From the NCBI GenBank assembly GCA_009779835.1, contig WRBD01000004.1, forward strand, positions 37,258-101,257: DNA of 64,000 nucleotides. The letters run 5' to 3'. A program made the translations under genes and the position numbers. Each line of letters opens with the position of its first letter. Within the stretch, counting starts at the first letter, position 1. This DNA comes from Defluviitaleaceae bacterium. GTDB lineage: Bacteria > Bacillota > Clostridia > Lachnospirales > WQUN01. A model generated the notes under the pieces. That model was not told where the DNA came from, did no database searches, and saw nothing but the letters and a program-made list of their open reading frames with translations. Below are positions 9,169 to 17,965 of the stretch, piece after piece.

Positions 9169-9775
9169 CAACTAAAAGAAATACGACCGACACAACGCTC
9201 ATGGCTTTCTGCCACATGCCGTATTTTTTTAGTTGAATGCCTGAAATCATTAAAACGCCGATAATAAAAAATGTAATGGCAGGAAACCATATAGGAAACC
9301 CAAGCACATGACGACACCAAACTGACATCACAACGGTCATCATGGAACCAGGTACGGGCAACCCCGTAAAATATTTATCCGCCTCGATAATATTATAATA
9401 AGCCAGCCGCCAAAGTGCGCAAACACTGTAAAAAACCATTGCGGAAAATATAATTACATTATCAAAAAGATTATTGCTTTCAAAAACAAGTAAATCAAGA
9501 ACTATCCAAATCGGTATTATTCCGCATGTAAAAAAATCCACGAGCGTGTCTACATATTGCCCGAACTCCGTTTGCTGTTTCAGTTTTGCAGCAACAAAAC
9601 CGTCTACAAAATCCATCAGTCCCGCTAAAGATAAAAAAATTAACGCGGTTCGTAAATCCTTCCTGGTAAGAAAAAAACAAGCAAAAATTCCAAATACCAT
9701 TCCTAGCGTGGTAAGCGCGTTGGGAATATTCAAATGTTTTAATGCCGGGAAAAGACGAACAAACATACTTCTCAT
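9149..9775 (-). CDS. pssA: CDP-diacylglycerol-serine O-phosphatidyltransferase
   Basis: A membrane enzyme of the CDP-alcohol phosphatidyltransferase family, 208 residues with about six hydrophobic helices. The signature DG-x2-A-R-x8-G-x3-D-x3-D is found as VDGFVAAKLKQQTEFGQYVD followed by TLVD: all Asp and Gly positions are kept, but the Arg is Ala. It should make phosphatidylserine from CDP-diacylglycerol and serine. The assignment to serine as substrate rests on the adjacent psd gene, whose stop overlaps this start as ATGA. The pair would produce phosphatidylethanolamine. Confidence 0.88.
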   Translation of the reverse strand: MRSMFVRLFPALKHLNIPNALTTLGMVFGIFACFFLTRKDLRTALIFLSLAGLMDFVDGFVAAKLKQQTEFGQYVDTLVDFFTCGIIPIWIVLDLLVFESNNLFDNVIIFSAMVFYSVCALWRLAYYNIIEADKYFTGLPVPGSMMTVVMSVWCRHVLGFPIWFPAITFFIIGVLMISGIQLKKYGMWQKAMSVVSVVFLLVVIFYKP

Positions 9776-10722
9776 TTTTTGACTCCTAAACTTTCGCCAA
9801 TCGGAATTTTTGTTTCAACGCCTTCGATTGTGCGTAAAATTAAATCGGGGTTCGGTTTGAACGTGCCTTTTTTTAAAAAGAGTAACACAAGCGAACCGCC
9901 CGGCTTAAAATAACTTGCCACATCTCCACGATTCACCCGTTCGCCTTCTTCAAAACAATGAACAATGCTTCCCACAAAAGTCGCACCCACTTCAACAAGA
10001 ACCGCGTCGTCGAAATTTTCCGTAGAAAATTGAATAAGTGCACGTTTGTTGCGGCAATAAAGTTTTACAACACGATTAAGCGCGAGCGGACTGACTGAAT
10101 ACAAATCGCCTTTGATTAGACGTGTAGACGTTACAACGCCCGCGTCGAAAAAGTGCATTCTGTGATAATTCGCGGGGGTAAGACGAATACTGACCATCGT
10201 GCCGCCGGAATATTCCTGTGCAAGCTTGGCATCCGCGAAAAGTTCTTCAAGCGAAAAATCCGTTCCCTTTGCGGCAATAATCTGTGCGGGCTTTATATCC
10301 GAAAAAATACTAACAAGCCCCTCGCAAGGCGAACCCAAAACATGTGCTTCTTTCGGAAACTCCACGCCCATTTTTTCACGCGCAAAGAATTGCGCAAAAT
10401 TTTTATAAGTCCCGTGGCAACCCGTCATGTCAACGCCATACTTTTCGATAAATTGCGGAATGCCCTTTGCCGAAAGCTTTGTACGACAATAAAGCCCGTA
10501 AAGCCGGCTGACCGCTTTGCGTTTTACAAGCCAAAGCAAACCCGCTCCGCCAACCGGATTCTCATAAATAAGACGCATAAGTCTTTCGGGACAAATTCTT
10601 TCTTGCTCCAATTGTCCGTCGTTGTAAACCCAAATGGACTGTTTGCGCTTCTTCACTTTTGGAAAACGCAATTTACGTCTTGGTAACTTGGGAAACCTGC
10701 TTCGTAGTTGAATGCGTTTCAT
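9772..10722 (-). CDS. psd: Phosphatidylserine decarboxylase proenzyme
   Basis: Decarboxylates phosphatidylserine to phosphatidylethanolamine. It is made as a proenzyme that cuts itself at Gly-Ser to form the pyruvoyl cofactor; the site appears as YFKPGGSLVLLFLKKG near residues 268-283. The position after the serine is Leu where Thr is common. Other family marks are YKNFAQFFAREK and the active-site block TPANYHRMHFF (His). It has 316 residues including a basic N-terminal extension. The ATG at 10722 has AGGGG-GGA upstream. Operon with pssA. Confidence 0.93.
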   Translation of the reverse strand: MKRIQLRSRFPKLPRRKLRFPKVKKRKQSIWVYNDGQLEQERICPERLMRLIYENPVGGAGLLWLVKRKAVSRLYGLYCRTKLSAKGIPQFIEKYGVDMTGCHGTYKNFAQFFAREKMGVEFPKEAHVLGSPCEGLVSIFSDIKPAQIIAAKGTDFSLEELFADAKLAQEYSGGTMVSIRLTPANYHRMHFFDAGVVTSTRLIKGDLYSVSPLALNRVVKLYCRNKRALIQFSTENFDDAVLVEVGATFVGSIVHCFEEGERVNRGDVASYFKPGGSLVLLFLKKGTFKPNPDLILRTIEGVETKIPIGESLGVKK

Positions 10723-10772
10723 TTCCTGCCCCTTCCGACTTGTGCTGTTTAATTTATATGTAGCTGAAACTA

Positions 10773-10801
10773 ATTATAACCAACTTTATTTAAAATGCAA
10801 A
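10773..10801 (-). promoter_or_regulatory. Sigma-A-type promoter for psd-pssA
   Basis: On the minus strand TTTGCA (-35) and a perfect TATAAT (-10) are separated by 17 bp, giving a start about 44 bases before the psd ATG. Confidence 0.6.
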
Positions 10802-10828
10802 GGAAAGATAAAGCCTGCGGTTGGTTTG

Positions 10829-10860
10829 AAAAAATCTAATTCGGAATCAGAACCGGAATT
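10829..10860 (-). terminator. Probable terminator after dnaE
   Basis: Read on the minus strand, AATTCCGG, an eight-base loop and CCGAATT form a stem with one bulged C, followed by AGATTTTTTC. It lies 47 bases after the dnaE stop and before the psd promoter. Confidence 0.5.
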
Positions 10861-10906
10861 TTTTCATGGTATTTTCTCCTCTATGCAATAAGCGTCTGTC
10901 CCAAAA

Positions 10907-13900
10907 TCAAGTAACCTTCACCGTACCTTCACCCAGCAAATTTTGCATTGATTGAGTAAGTGCGTCGCTTGGCGTTACCCAAAACGCGCTGTTGGCAAGA
11001 AATTTTTTATTTAAAGCTTCGTTGTAAATCATAACTTGGGTTTCGCCGGGGTGGGCGGAAAGAGTGTCGGTAATTTTTTTCAACGGAATATTGCTTCCTT
11101 TCGGGACTTTCAGCCAAAAGGTGGGCTTTTTTGTTGTCTTTGTACCTGTTCCCGGTACAACAGGCGGCATTTCTTCGTAGAAAAGAAAATCCTGCGCTAC
11201 AAGTTTTGTTGCTTCTTCTTCGCGCGCAGAAACGCGGCCTTGTATTACAAGAACTTGGTCGTCTTGTAAACGCGAGCCGAACTTTTCGTAAATTTTTGAA
11301 AACACGATTACTTCAACGGAACCATGCATATCTTCCACGGTTAAAAAGCAAAATGGTTTGTTATCGGCTTTGGTATATTTTACGCTTTTGCCCGTAATCA
11401 TTCCGCCGTATTTAGCGGTGTCGCCATCTTTTACGACACCCGTGTCATCAAAACCCGTGTCTTCTTCTTGGGTTGGTTCGCCAAAATCAAGGCTTGTCAC
11501 CGTAGCGTGCGGGCGAACGGTTTCTTCAAATTCCGCAAACGGATGACCGCTTACGTAAATTCCCAAAAGTTCTTTTTCATCAGAAAGACGCAGACGTTTT
11601 GGCAGTTCACCCATTTCGGGGAGTTCATCCGTATCGGGGGCTTCCTCTTGCGAGTCTTCCATATCGAAAAGAGAAAGCTGACCGGAAAGGGTATTTTTTT
11701 TCTGTTGCACAAGACCGCTTTGTATGCCCTGATAAACCGCTATATACTGCGAACGCTTTCCCCCGACGGAATCAAACGCGCCGGAGCGAATCAGGCTTTC
11801 AATGCAACGCTTGTTAATATCGGAATCGGTGAGACGTTTTATAAAATCCGTAATACCTTTGTATTTTCCGTTTTTCTCGCGTTCGGCAACAATTGCGTCA
11901 ACGGTGGCTCGTCCTACGTTTTTTATTGCGGAAAGCCCGAAGCGAATATTATTTCCGCTCACTGAAAATGAACCGAAGCCTTCGTTCACATCAGGCGGAA
12001 GCAGTCTGATATTCATTTTTTTACATTCGGCAATGTAGGCGGCAACTTTTGTACTGTCGCCCATGATGGAAGTCATCATTGCCGCCATAAATTCCACGGG
12101 ATGATAACATTTCAAATACGCTGTTTGATAACCAATTACCGCATAACATGCCGCGTGTGATTTGTTAAACGCATATGCGGCGAATTTATCCATCGCGTCG
12201 AAAATTTCACTTGCGATTTTTTCGGGAACGCCGTTTTTTATGCAGCCGGGAACGCCCGCTTCTTCAAGACCGTGGATAAAATTCCGCCGCTCTTGTGCCA
12301 TAACATCGGCGTTTTTTTTTGACATCGCACGGCGAATCAAGTCGCTTCGCCCAAGACTGAACCCCGCCAAGTCGCGCACGATTTGCATTACCTGTTCCTG
12401 ATAAACGATACAGCCGTAAGTTGCTTCTAATATTGGTTTCAATGAGGGGTGGAGATATTTTATTTTAGTGGGATTGCGCTTGCCATCAACATATTGCGGA
12501 ATAAAATCCATCGGACCGGGCCGGTACAAGGAAATTCCCGCCGTTAAATCTTCAAGGCTTTGCGGTTGAAGTTCCCGCATAAACGATGTCATTCCCGCGC
12601 TTTCCAATTGAAAGATACCCGCCGTTTTGCCTTGCGAAATTAATTCGTAAACGGCAGGGTCATCGTAGCCGTATGGCCAGCTATGAACGTCAACTTCGAT
12701 TCCTTTGCCGCGCTTTACTTCTTCCGCGGCAATTCGCAGAACGGTTAAATTACGCAATCCAAGAAAATCCATTTTTAATAAGCCTAGCTCTTCGCATGTT
12801 CCCATTGGAAATTGTGTGGTGACAACGCCGTCGTTTAAGTTAAGCGGAACATATTCCGTTACGGGCTTATCGCAAATTACAACGCCCGCCGCGTGTGTTC
12901 CCGCATGACGCGAAAGCCCTTCAAGGCGAAGGCTCATGTCTAATAGTTTTCTTGTGTCTTCTTCTTCTTCGTACGCGGTTTTTAACTCGGGGTTTATATT
13001 AAGTGCTTTTTTCAGATTCATACCCAAGTCGCCGGGAATCATTTTCGCAACGCGGTCAACGTCCGCGTAAGGCATCGCAAGCGCACGCCCAACGTCGCGC
13101 ACTACGGCTTTGGCTTTCATTGTTCCAAATGTAATTATCTGCGCAACATGGTCTGCGCCGTATTTTCTGTTTACATAATTAATGACTTCCTGCCGCCGCT
13201 CGACGCAAAAGTCTATATCGAAGTCGGGCATTGAAACGCGCTCCGGGTTTAAAAATCGCTCGAACAGCAAATTATACGGAATCGGGTCAACGTCCGTTAT
13301 CCGCAAGGTGTACGCTACAATACTTCCCGCGCCGGAGCCGCGCCCCGGCCCCACCATAATTGAATTATCCCGCGCATATTTTATGAAATCCCATACGATT
13401 AAAAAATATTCAACAAATCCCATATTTTTTATTACGCTAAGCTCAAAGTCAAGCCGTTCCTGATACGGCACGATATCGGTGACATTCGGATAGCGTTGTG
13501 AAAGCCCCGTTTCACATTGTTCTCTCAAATATTCAAACGCGTCGCCGTTATTTGGTACATCGAAAATGGGCAGTTTGTATTCGTTAAATTTAATCTCAAC
13601 ATTGCAACGGTCGGCGATTTTTTGTGTGTTTTCCAAAGCCGCCGGCGAGTATGAAAACTGCTCGTACATTTCTTCCGGCGATTTTAAGTAGAATTCATCG
13701 GTGCTCATGCTCATTCGTTTTTCATCAAGAACGGTTTTTCCGGTTTGTATGCACAACAAAACATCATGTGGCTTGGAATCGCTTTTTTCGATGTAATGAA
13801 TATCGTTTGTAGCGACAAGCGGCAAACCCGTTTCGTTTGACATTCGCATAAGAAGTTGGTTTACTTTGTTTTGCTCGTCGATTCCGTTTTCCTGAATCTC

Positions 13901-14419
13901 CAAGAAAAAATTTCCTTCTCCGAAAATTTCGGAGTAAAGAAGTGCGCGTTCCTTTCCTGCGTCATAGCCATGGGACATTAAAACGCTTGCCACAACGCCG
14001 TTCAAACATCCGCTTAACGCGATTAACCCCCTTGAATGTTCACGCAAAATTTCAACATCAATACGGGGCTTGTAATAAAATCCTTCTGTGAATCCAATAG
14101 AAACCAGTTTTATTAAATTGTGATAGCCTTCCAAGTTTTCCGCCAAAAGCACAAGATGGTGATAGTTTCCTTCATCGCTTTTCTCTCTGACTTTTCGCCC
14201 GGTTGGCGCGACATACACCTCGCAACCCAAAACAGGCTTAATTCCCGACGCTTTTGCCGCCTTGTAAAAGTCGATTACACCGTACATAACGCCGTGGTCT
14301 GTAATCGCAATCGCGTTCATTTCCATTTCTTTAGCGCGTGAGGTTAGTTCCTTTATTTTTGCCGAGCCATCTAAAAGACTGTATTCCGTGTGAACATGCA
14401 GATGAACGAAGGGTTTCAC
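10907..14419 (-). CDS. dnaE: DNA polymerase III alpha subunit (DnaE type)
   Basis: Replicative DNA polymerase subunit, 1,170 residues, the usual DnaE1 size. It opens with a PHP domain (FVHLHVHTEYSLLDG, then ITDHGVMYG). The polymerase core is marked by GPGRGSGAGSIVAY and the catalytic aspartates in MPDFDIDFC. Toward the C-terminus are the helix-hairpin-helix region and an OB-fold (about residues 990-1070). There is no proofreading exonuclease domain, so it is DnaE and not PolC. The start is GTG at 14419 with GGAGG eight bases upstream. It is transcribed alone, with a leader hairpin at 14441-14466. Confidence 0.97.
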   Translation of the reverse strand: MKPFVHLHVHTEYSLLDGSAKIKELTSRAKEMEMNAIAITDHGVMYGVIDFYKAAKASGIKPVLGCEVYVAPTGRKVREKSDEGNYHHLVLLAENLEGYHNLIKLVSIGFTEGFYYKPRIDVEILREHSRGLIALSGCLNGVVASVLMSHGYDAGKERALLYSEIFGEGNFFLEIQENGIDEQNKVNQLLMRMSNETGLPLVATNDIHYIEKSDSKPHDVLLCIQTGKTVLDEKRMSMSTDEFYLKSPEEMYEQFSYSPAALENTQKIADRCNVEIKFNEYKLPIFDVPNNGDAFEYLREQCETGLSQRYPNVTDIVPYQERLDFELSVIKNMGFVEYFLIVWDFIKYARDNSIMVGPGRGSGAGSIVAYTLRITDVDPIPYNLLFERFLNPERVSMPDFDIDFCVERRQEVINYVNRKYGADHVAQIITFGTMKAKAVVRDVGRALAMPYADVDRVAKMIPGDLGMNLKKALNINPELKTAYEEEEDTRKLLDMSLRLEGLSRHAGTHAAGVVICDKPVTEYVPLNLNDGVVTTQFPMGTCEELGLLKMDFLGLRNLTVLRIAAEEVKRGKGIEVDVHSWPYGYDDPAVYELISQGKTAGIFQLESAGMTSFMRELQPQSLEDLTAGISLYRPGPMDFIPQYVDGKRNPTKIKYLHPSLKPILEATYGCIVYQEQVMQIVRDLAGFSLGRSDLIRRAMSKKNADVMAQERRNFIHGLEEAGVPGCIKNGVPEKIASEIFDAMDKFAAYAFNKSHAACYAVIGYQTAYLKCYHPVEFMAAMMTSIMGDSTKVAAYIAECKKMNIRLLPPDVNEGFGSFSVSGNNIRFGLSAIKNVGRATVDAIVAEREKNGKYKGITDFIKRLTDSDINKRCIESLIRSGAFDSVGGKRSQYIAVYQGIQSGLVQQKKNTLSGQLSLFDMEDSQEEAPDTDELPEMGELPKRLRLSDEKELLGIYVSGHPFAEFEETVRPHATVTSLDFGEPTQEEDTGFDDTGVVKDGDTAKYGGMITGKSVKYTKADNKPFCFLTVEDMHGSVEVIVFSKIYEKFGSRLQDDQVLVIQGRVSAREEEATKLVAQDFLFYEEMPPVVPGTGTKTTKKPTFWLKVPKGSNIPLKKITDTLSAHPGETQVMIYNEALNKKFLANSAFWVTPSDALTQSMQNLLGEGTVKVT

Positions 14420-14440
14420 TTTGAAGGCCTCCTATGTAAG

Positions 14441-14466
14441 AAGGAGCAATTTTGAAATTGCCCCTT
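14441..14466 (-). promoter_or_regulatory. Hairpin in the dnaE leader
   Basis: The minus strand reads AAGGGGCAATTT, CA, AAATTGCTCCTT; as RNA this pairs over at least ten positions with one G-U. It ends about 22 bases before the dnaE GTG and precedes the GGAGG site, so it could affect translation or mRNA stability. Confidence 0.4.
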
Positions 14467-14501
14467 TAAACTTCTAAGTACGTTTCAAGTTGATTTTATC
14501 A

Positions 14502-14534
14502 GAAAAAAAAACGCACTGCAATATTTCACAGTGC
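14502..14534 (-). terminator. Rho-independent terminator of the polysaccharide deacetylase gene
   Basis: On the minus strand GCACTG and CAGTGC form a 6-bp stem around a ten-base loop, followed directly by GTTTTTTTTT. The first arm lies in the last codons of the deacetylase gene, so the stop codon is inside the loop. Confidence 0.75.
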
Positions 14535-15389
14535 TTTCTTTATACTTTTTAAAACATCTTCAATGGAGCGGCTGCTTGGGCGGTTAGTTCGATGTAGCCT
14601 GAACAAGCAATCTTTGTCGCCTTGACGGATAATATTCATCCCTTCTTGACAGGAAATGCTTGCAACCATTCCTAGCTCTTCCAAAACTTCGCGGGAATTT
14701 TTTCCGATTGCGCCAAGCGGATAAACAAAAGTTGTAGGAACATAATCCAAGTGCGTGGCACAGGCTTCTTGGAATTTTTGAAGGTCTGCGCGCAAACGGG
14801 CGTGATAAGCTTCAGGGGATTCACCGTGTCTGTTACTGCTTCCCAGCGGGGGTTTATGCATGTTGTAACTGTGACTTTGGATTTCGGCGTGTCTCGATTC
14901 GTGAAGCTCGATAATTTGCGGCCATGTTAAATGCGGAAAGCGGGCGTTCGGATTTTTTTCCGCTTGCTGGGAGAAACGGTCTGCCGTTTCGCCAAGAACG
15001 GCAATAACTGCTTTCATATCGTATTTTTCCAAAAGTGGCAACAAATAATGAAAATCACTTGAATTGCCGTCGTCGAATGTTAACATAACGGGATTTTTAG
15101 GAAGTCTCTTGCCGCGGTTTACAAAGTTGATTAAATCTTTCATTACCACTGTATTGTATTTGTTTGCTTTTAGAAATTTCAGGTCAGACTCAAGTTGTTC
15201 CGGGGTTATTCCGTATTTCCCTACGTATTTGGATTTTTCTGTCACAAGATGATACATTATTATTGGAAGTTCAACTTCCTTCACTCGGCGAAAAAATACT
15301 TCTGTATCAAATTCTTCTTCCTCAATTTCGTTTGCGAAGCACGGCACGGAAAAAATTATTAACGCAAGAAAAAAAATAATATATCGCAT
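14526..15389 (-). CDS. Secreted polysaccharide deacetylase (CE4, NodB-like)
   Basis: Removes N- or O-acetyl groups from a surface polysaccharide or peptidoglycan; the exact substrate is not visible. A signal peptide (residues 1-19, hydrophobic core, ending near CFA-NE) precedes a NodB domain. The metal and catalytic motifs are LTFDDG (catalytic Asp pair) and the HSYNMH block (His-x4-His), with the downstream FVYPLG motif. The protein has 287 residues. RBS AAAGGAG precedes the ATG. It is a single-gene unit diverging from the epimerase gene. Confidence 0.92.
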   Translation of the reverse strand: MRYIIFFLALIIFSVPCFANEIEEEEFDTEVFFRRVKEVELPIIMYHLVTEKSKYVGKYGITPEQLESDLKFLKANKYNTVVMKDLINFVNRGKRLPKNPVMLTFDDGNSSDFHYLLPLLEKYDMKAVIAVLGETADRFSQQAEKNPNARFPHLTWPQIIELHESRHAEIQSHSYNMHKPPLGSSNRHGESPEAYHARLRADLQKFQEACATHLDYVPTTFVYPLGAIGKNSREVLEELGMVASISCQEGMNIIRQGDKDCLFRLHRTNRPSSRSIEDVLKSIKKAL

Positions 15390-15454
15390 TTTTGGTTCAC
15401 TCCTTTAACGGTATTGTTCCAAAAATGTGGTATATTATTACGAGAGGTGATTAC

Positions 15455-16441
15455 ATGAAAATATTATTTATCGGAGGAACGGGACGAATAAGTGCGTCCA
15501 TAACAAGACTGTGCGTTGAGATGGGTTTTCAGGTTTATTTACTTAACCGCGGAAAGCGAATGCATTTGGAAGGCGTAACGCATTTGCAAGGAGACATCAA
15601 CGACGAAGCGCAGGCGGCGGCGTTGTTGAAAGGGCACAGTTTTGACGCTGTGGCGAATTTTATTAATTTCGTGCCGGAGCAGGTGCAGCGGGATATCCGA
15701 TTGTTTTCGGGAATTACGGGGCAGTATATTTTTATCAGTTCCGCTTCTATTTATCAGAAACCGCTTTCAAATTATCTGATAACCGAAAGTACTCCGTTGT
15801 CTAATCCGTTTTGGGAATATTCTCGGAATAAAATCGCTTGCGAAGAATTGTTAATCAACGAATACCGCGCAAACGGTTTCCCTGTGACAATTGTTCGTCC
15901 AAGCCACACATACGATAAAACCGCCGTTCCCGTGGCTGTTCACGGGAATAACGGACCGTGGCAAGTGTTAAAACGTATGCGCGAAGGTAAACCGGTAATC
16001 GTACATGGCGACGGTTCGAGTTTGTGGGTGCTTACGCATTCAAAAGATTTTGCGAAGGGCTTTACCGGGCTTTTGGGAAATATTCACGCCATCGGCGAGG
16101 CGGTGCATATTACTTCCGATGAAGTTCTTACTTGGAATCAAATTTACAAGCTTATCGCGCGTGAGTTGGGTGTAACGCCGCAAATTTTATGTATACCCAC
16201 AGATGCTTTAGTTGCCGTAGAACCCGAATTAGACGGCACTCTTTGGGGTGACAAGTCACATTCCGTAGTGTTTGATAACAGCAAAATTAAATCCCTTGTA
16301 CCCGGATTTAATGCAACCATCCGCTTTGATGCTGGTGTGCGTGAATCTGTGGCAAATTTTCTTGCCACGCCCGCGCTTCAACAAGAAGATTTGGAGTTTG
16401 ATAATTTTACGGAGTCAATTGTTCAAAAATACTCAAAATAA
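15455..16441 (+). CDS. NAD-dependent epimerase/dehydratase family protein
   Basis: An extended short-chain dehydrogenase of 328 residues. The Rossmann glycine motif FIGGTGRIS is at the N-terminus, the serine of the active site is in ISSASIYQ, and the Tyr-x3-Lys pair is YSRNK at about residue 122. It resembles the CSP41-like subgroup of bacterial epimerase homologues; the substrate cannot be named. The ATG at 15455 follows AGAGGTGATTAC, a good RBS; the upstream in-frame ATG lacks one. It is a single gene, convergent with the BI-1 gene across a long palindrome. Confidence 0.88.
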   Translation: MKILFIGGTGRISASITRLCVEMGFQVYLLNRGKRMHLEGVTHLQGDINDEAQAAALLKGHSFDAVANFINFVPEQVQRDIRLFSGITGQYIFISSASIYQKPLSNYLITESTPLSNPFWEYSRNKIACEELLINEYRANGFPVTIVRPSHTYDKTAVPVAVHGNNGPWQVLKRMREGKPVIVHGDGSSLWVLTHSKDFAKGFTGLLGNIHAIGEAVHITSDEVLTWNQIYKLIARELGVTPQILCIPTDALVAVEPELDGTLWGDKSHSVVFDNSKIKSLVPGFNATIRFDAGVRESVANFLATPALQQEDLEFDNFTESIVQKYSK

Positions 16442-16450
16442 AAATTTTTT

Positions 16451-16518
16451 AATCACGAAAGGCACTAAAAAAACGAAAAAAGAGAATGATTTTCGTGTTT
16501 TTAGTGCCTTTCGTGGTT
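16451..16518. terminator. Long palindrome between convergent genes, likely bidirectional terminator
   Basis: Two arms of about 28 bases (16451-16478 and 16491-16518) containing CACGAAAGGCACTAAAAA and its complement pair with about two mismatches around a short A/G-rich loop. A/T-rich runs border the stem on the left and inside it. The CACGAAAGGCACTAAA-type sequence may be a dispersed genomic repeat; a single copy is seen here. A separate 12-bp palindrome GAATCCGGATTC follows at 16521-16532. Confidence 0.6.
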
Positions 16519-16532
16519 AGAATCCGGATTCA

Positions 16533-17270
16533 TTATCTTCTTCTGCCCAAAATCCTTAATATTTTTAAGAATAGATTAATAAAGTCGAGATACAGCGTAA
16601 GTGCACCTATTACCGTGATTTTCTTTATTGCTTCTTCTTGATTTGCCGCTTTCGCCTCTTTCAGCATGTTTTTAATACGCTGGGCATCGTATGCTGTTAG
16701 CCCGATAAACACAAACACGCCAATATATGTCACCGCCCATTCTATTGCGGAGCTACGAATAAAAAAATTGGCAATGCTTGCAATAATAATACCTATCAGC
16801 CCCATAATACAAAGGCTTCCAATAGAAGTTAAATCATTTTTCGTCACCAGCCCGTATCCTGCCATAACTCCAAACGTAACCGCGGTAACACCAAACGCGG
16901 TGGCTATAATGCCTAAGTCGTAAACGAAAAAAATAGTGGACAATGTAAGACCGACTAAAAACGCGTAAACAAAAAATAAAACATTCGCCAGCATAACCGG
17001 CATTTTGTTAATACCAAAAGATATCGCAAGCACCAGAGCAATCGGCGAGAATAAAAGTACATAGAAAACAACATTGTTACCATAAACCAAATACTGCAAC
17101 TCAGCAGAAGCAACCACCAATAAAGCGGAGATTGTTGTCACCATCAGCGCGGCAAACATCCTAAAAAAAACATTTGCCATGCAGGTAGCAAACGCTTCGT
17201 GCAGTTCTCCAACGCTCCCCCATACGGAATCGTGGTTACTTTCTTCATTAAAACCATTGTCATTCCACAT
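16533..17270 (-). CDS. Bax inhibitor-1 (BI-1/YccA) family membrane protein
   Basis: A 245-residue polytopic protein with seven hydrophobic segments and family features such as LTAYDAQRIKNM and ALTLYLDFINLFLKILRILG at the C-terminus. In bacteria this family (YccA, YetJ) includes pH-dependent calcium channels/leaks and regulators of membrane proteases; the specific role here is unknown. The ATG at 17270 has AAAGGAGG eight bases upstream, which excludes the longer frame that runs into purC. It follows purC by 17 bases and is the last gene of the purine cluster. Confidence 0.9.
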   Translation of the reverse strand: MWNDNGFNEESNHDSVWGSVGELHEAFATCMANVFFRMFAALMVTTISALLVVASAELQYLVYGNNVVFYVLLFSPIALVLAISFGINKMPVMLANVLFFVYAFLVGLTLSTIFFVYDLGIIATAFGVTAVTFGVMAGYGLVTKNDLTSIGSLCIMGLIGIIIASIANFFIRSSAIEWAVTYIGVFVFIGLTAYDAQRIKNMLKEAKAANQEEAIKKITVIGALTLYLDFINLFLKILRILGRRR

Positions 17271-17287
17271 TAGAAAAACCTCCTTTT

Positions 17288-17965
17288 TTATTGTAAAATC
17301 AACTTGCCTAAATCCATCGGCGCAACGATTTCGCCGTTTTTGTAAACGCGCATACATCCTGCGGAAATTTCATCTGCCAGCATAATTTCATCGTCGTTTT
17401 TGCCGAACTCAAATTTTAAATCGTAAAGTTCGAGTTCTTTTTTTTCCAAGTTGGCGGCGATGAGTTGTGCTGTTTTTTTTGTTAGTTGTACACAGGTTTC
17501 ATATTCTTCGGCGGTCATTATTCCAAGCGTTGTTAATGTGTCTTTTGTGATAAATGGGTCGTTTCTTTCGTCGTCCTTGAGGGTTATTTCCACGATGTAA
17601 TTCAAGTCCGCGCCTAATTTTGTGTATGTTCCGTAGCGTTTTATAAAACTGCCCGCGGCTTTGCGACGGCATATAAATTCTACACCCTGCCCGAACATTT
17701 TTACTGCTTTAACGTCCATTATTGCTTCCGCGATATTACTTGATAAGTAGTGATTGGGAATTCCCGCAGTAGTCAGTAATTCAAAATAATACGCCGACAG
17801 CCGCAACGATTCGCGCCCAAACCCTTCGATTCTTAAACCGACGGCGTTTTCGCCGGGGTCGAAAATGCCGTCTTTGCCTGTTGCGTCGTCTTTTAATTTT
17901 AGGGTCAGCGTGCCGTTTTCGTTATCATACACGTTTTTTGTTTTGCCTTCGTAAATTAATTTCAT
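17288..17965 (-). CDS. purC: Phosphoribosylaminoimidazole-succinocarboxamide synthase
   Basis: Joins CAIR and aspartate with ATP to SAICAR in purine synthesis. It is a standard short bacterial PurC of 225 residues: it starts LIYEGKTKNVY, contains the RRKAAGSFIKRYG block and ends with ADEISAGCMRVY. Its ATG overlaps the stop of the AAA+ gene as TGATG, so the two are translationally coupled. Confidence 0.97.
   Translation of the reverse strand: MKLIYEGKTKNVYDNENGTLTLKLKDDATGKDGIFDPGENAVGLRIEGFGRESLRLSAYYFELLTTAGIPNHYLSSNIAEAIMDVKAVKMFGQGVEFICRRKAAGSFIKRYGTYTKLGADLNYIVEITLKDDERNDPFITKDTLTTLGIMTAEEYETCVQLTKKTAQLIAANLEKKELELYDLKFEFGKNDDEIMLADEISAGCMRVYKNGEIVAPMDLGKLILQ

Noticed and set aside
10860..10885. 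Tiny frame of six codons with an SD-like GAGGAG on the minus strand after dnaE
   Set aside because: It is too short to judge and overlaps the likely dnaE terminator.
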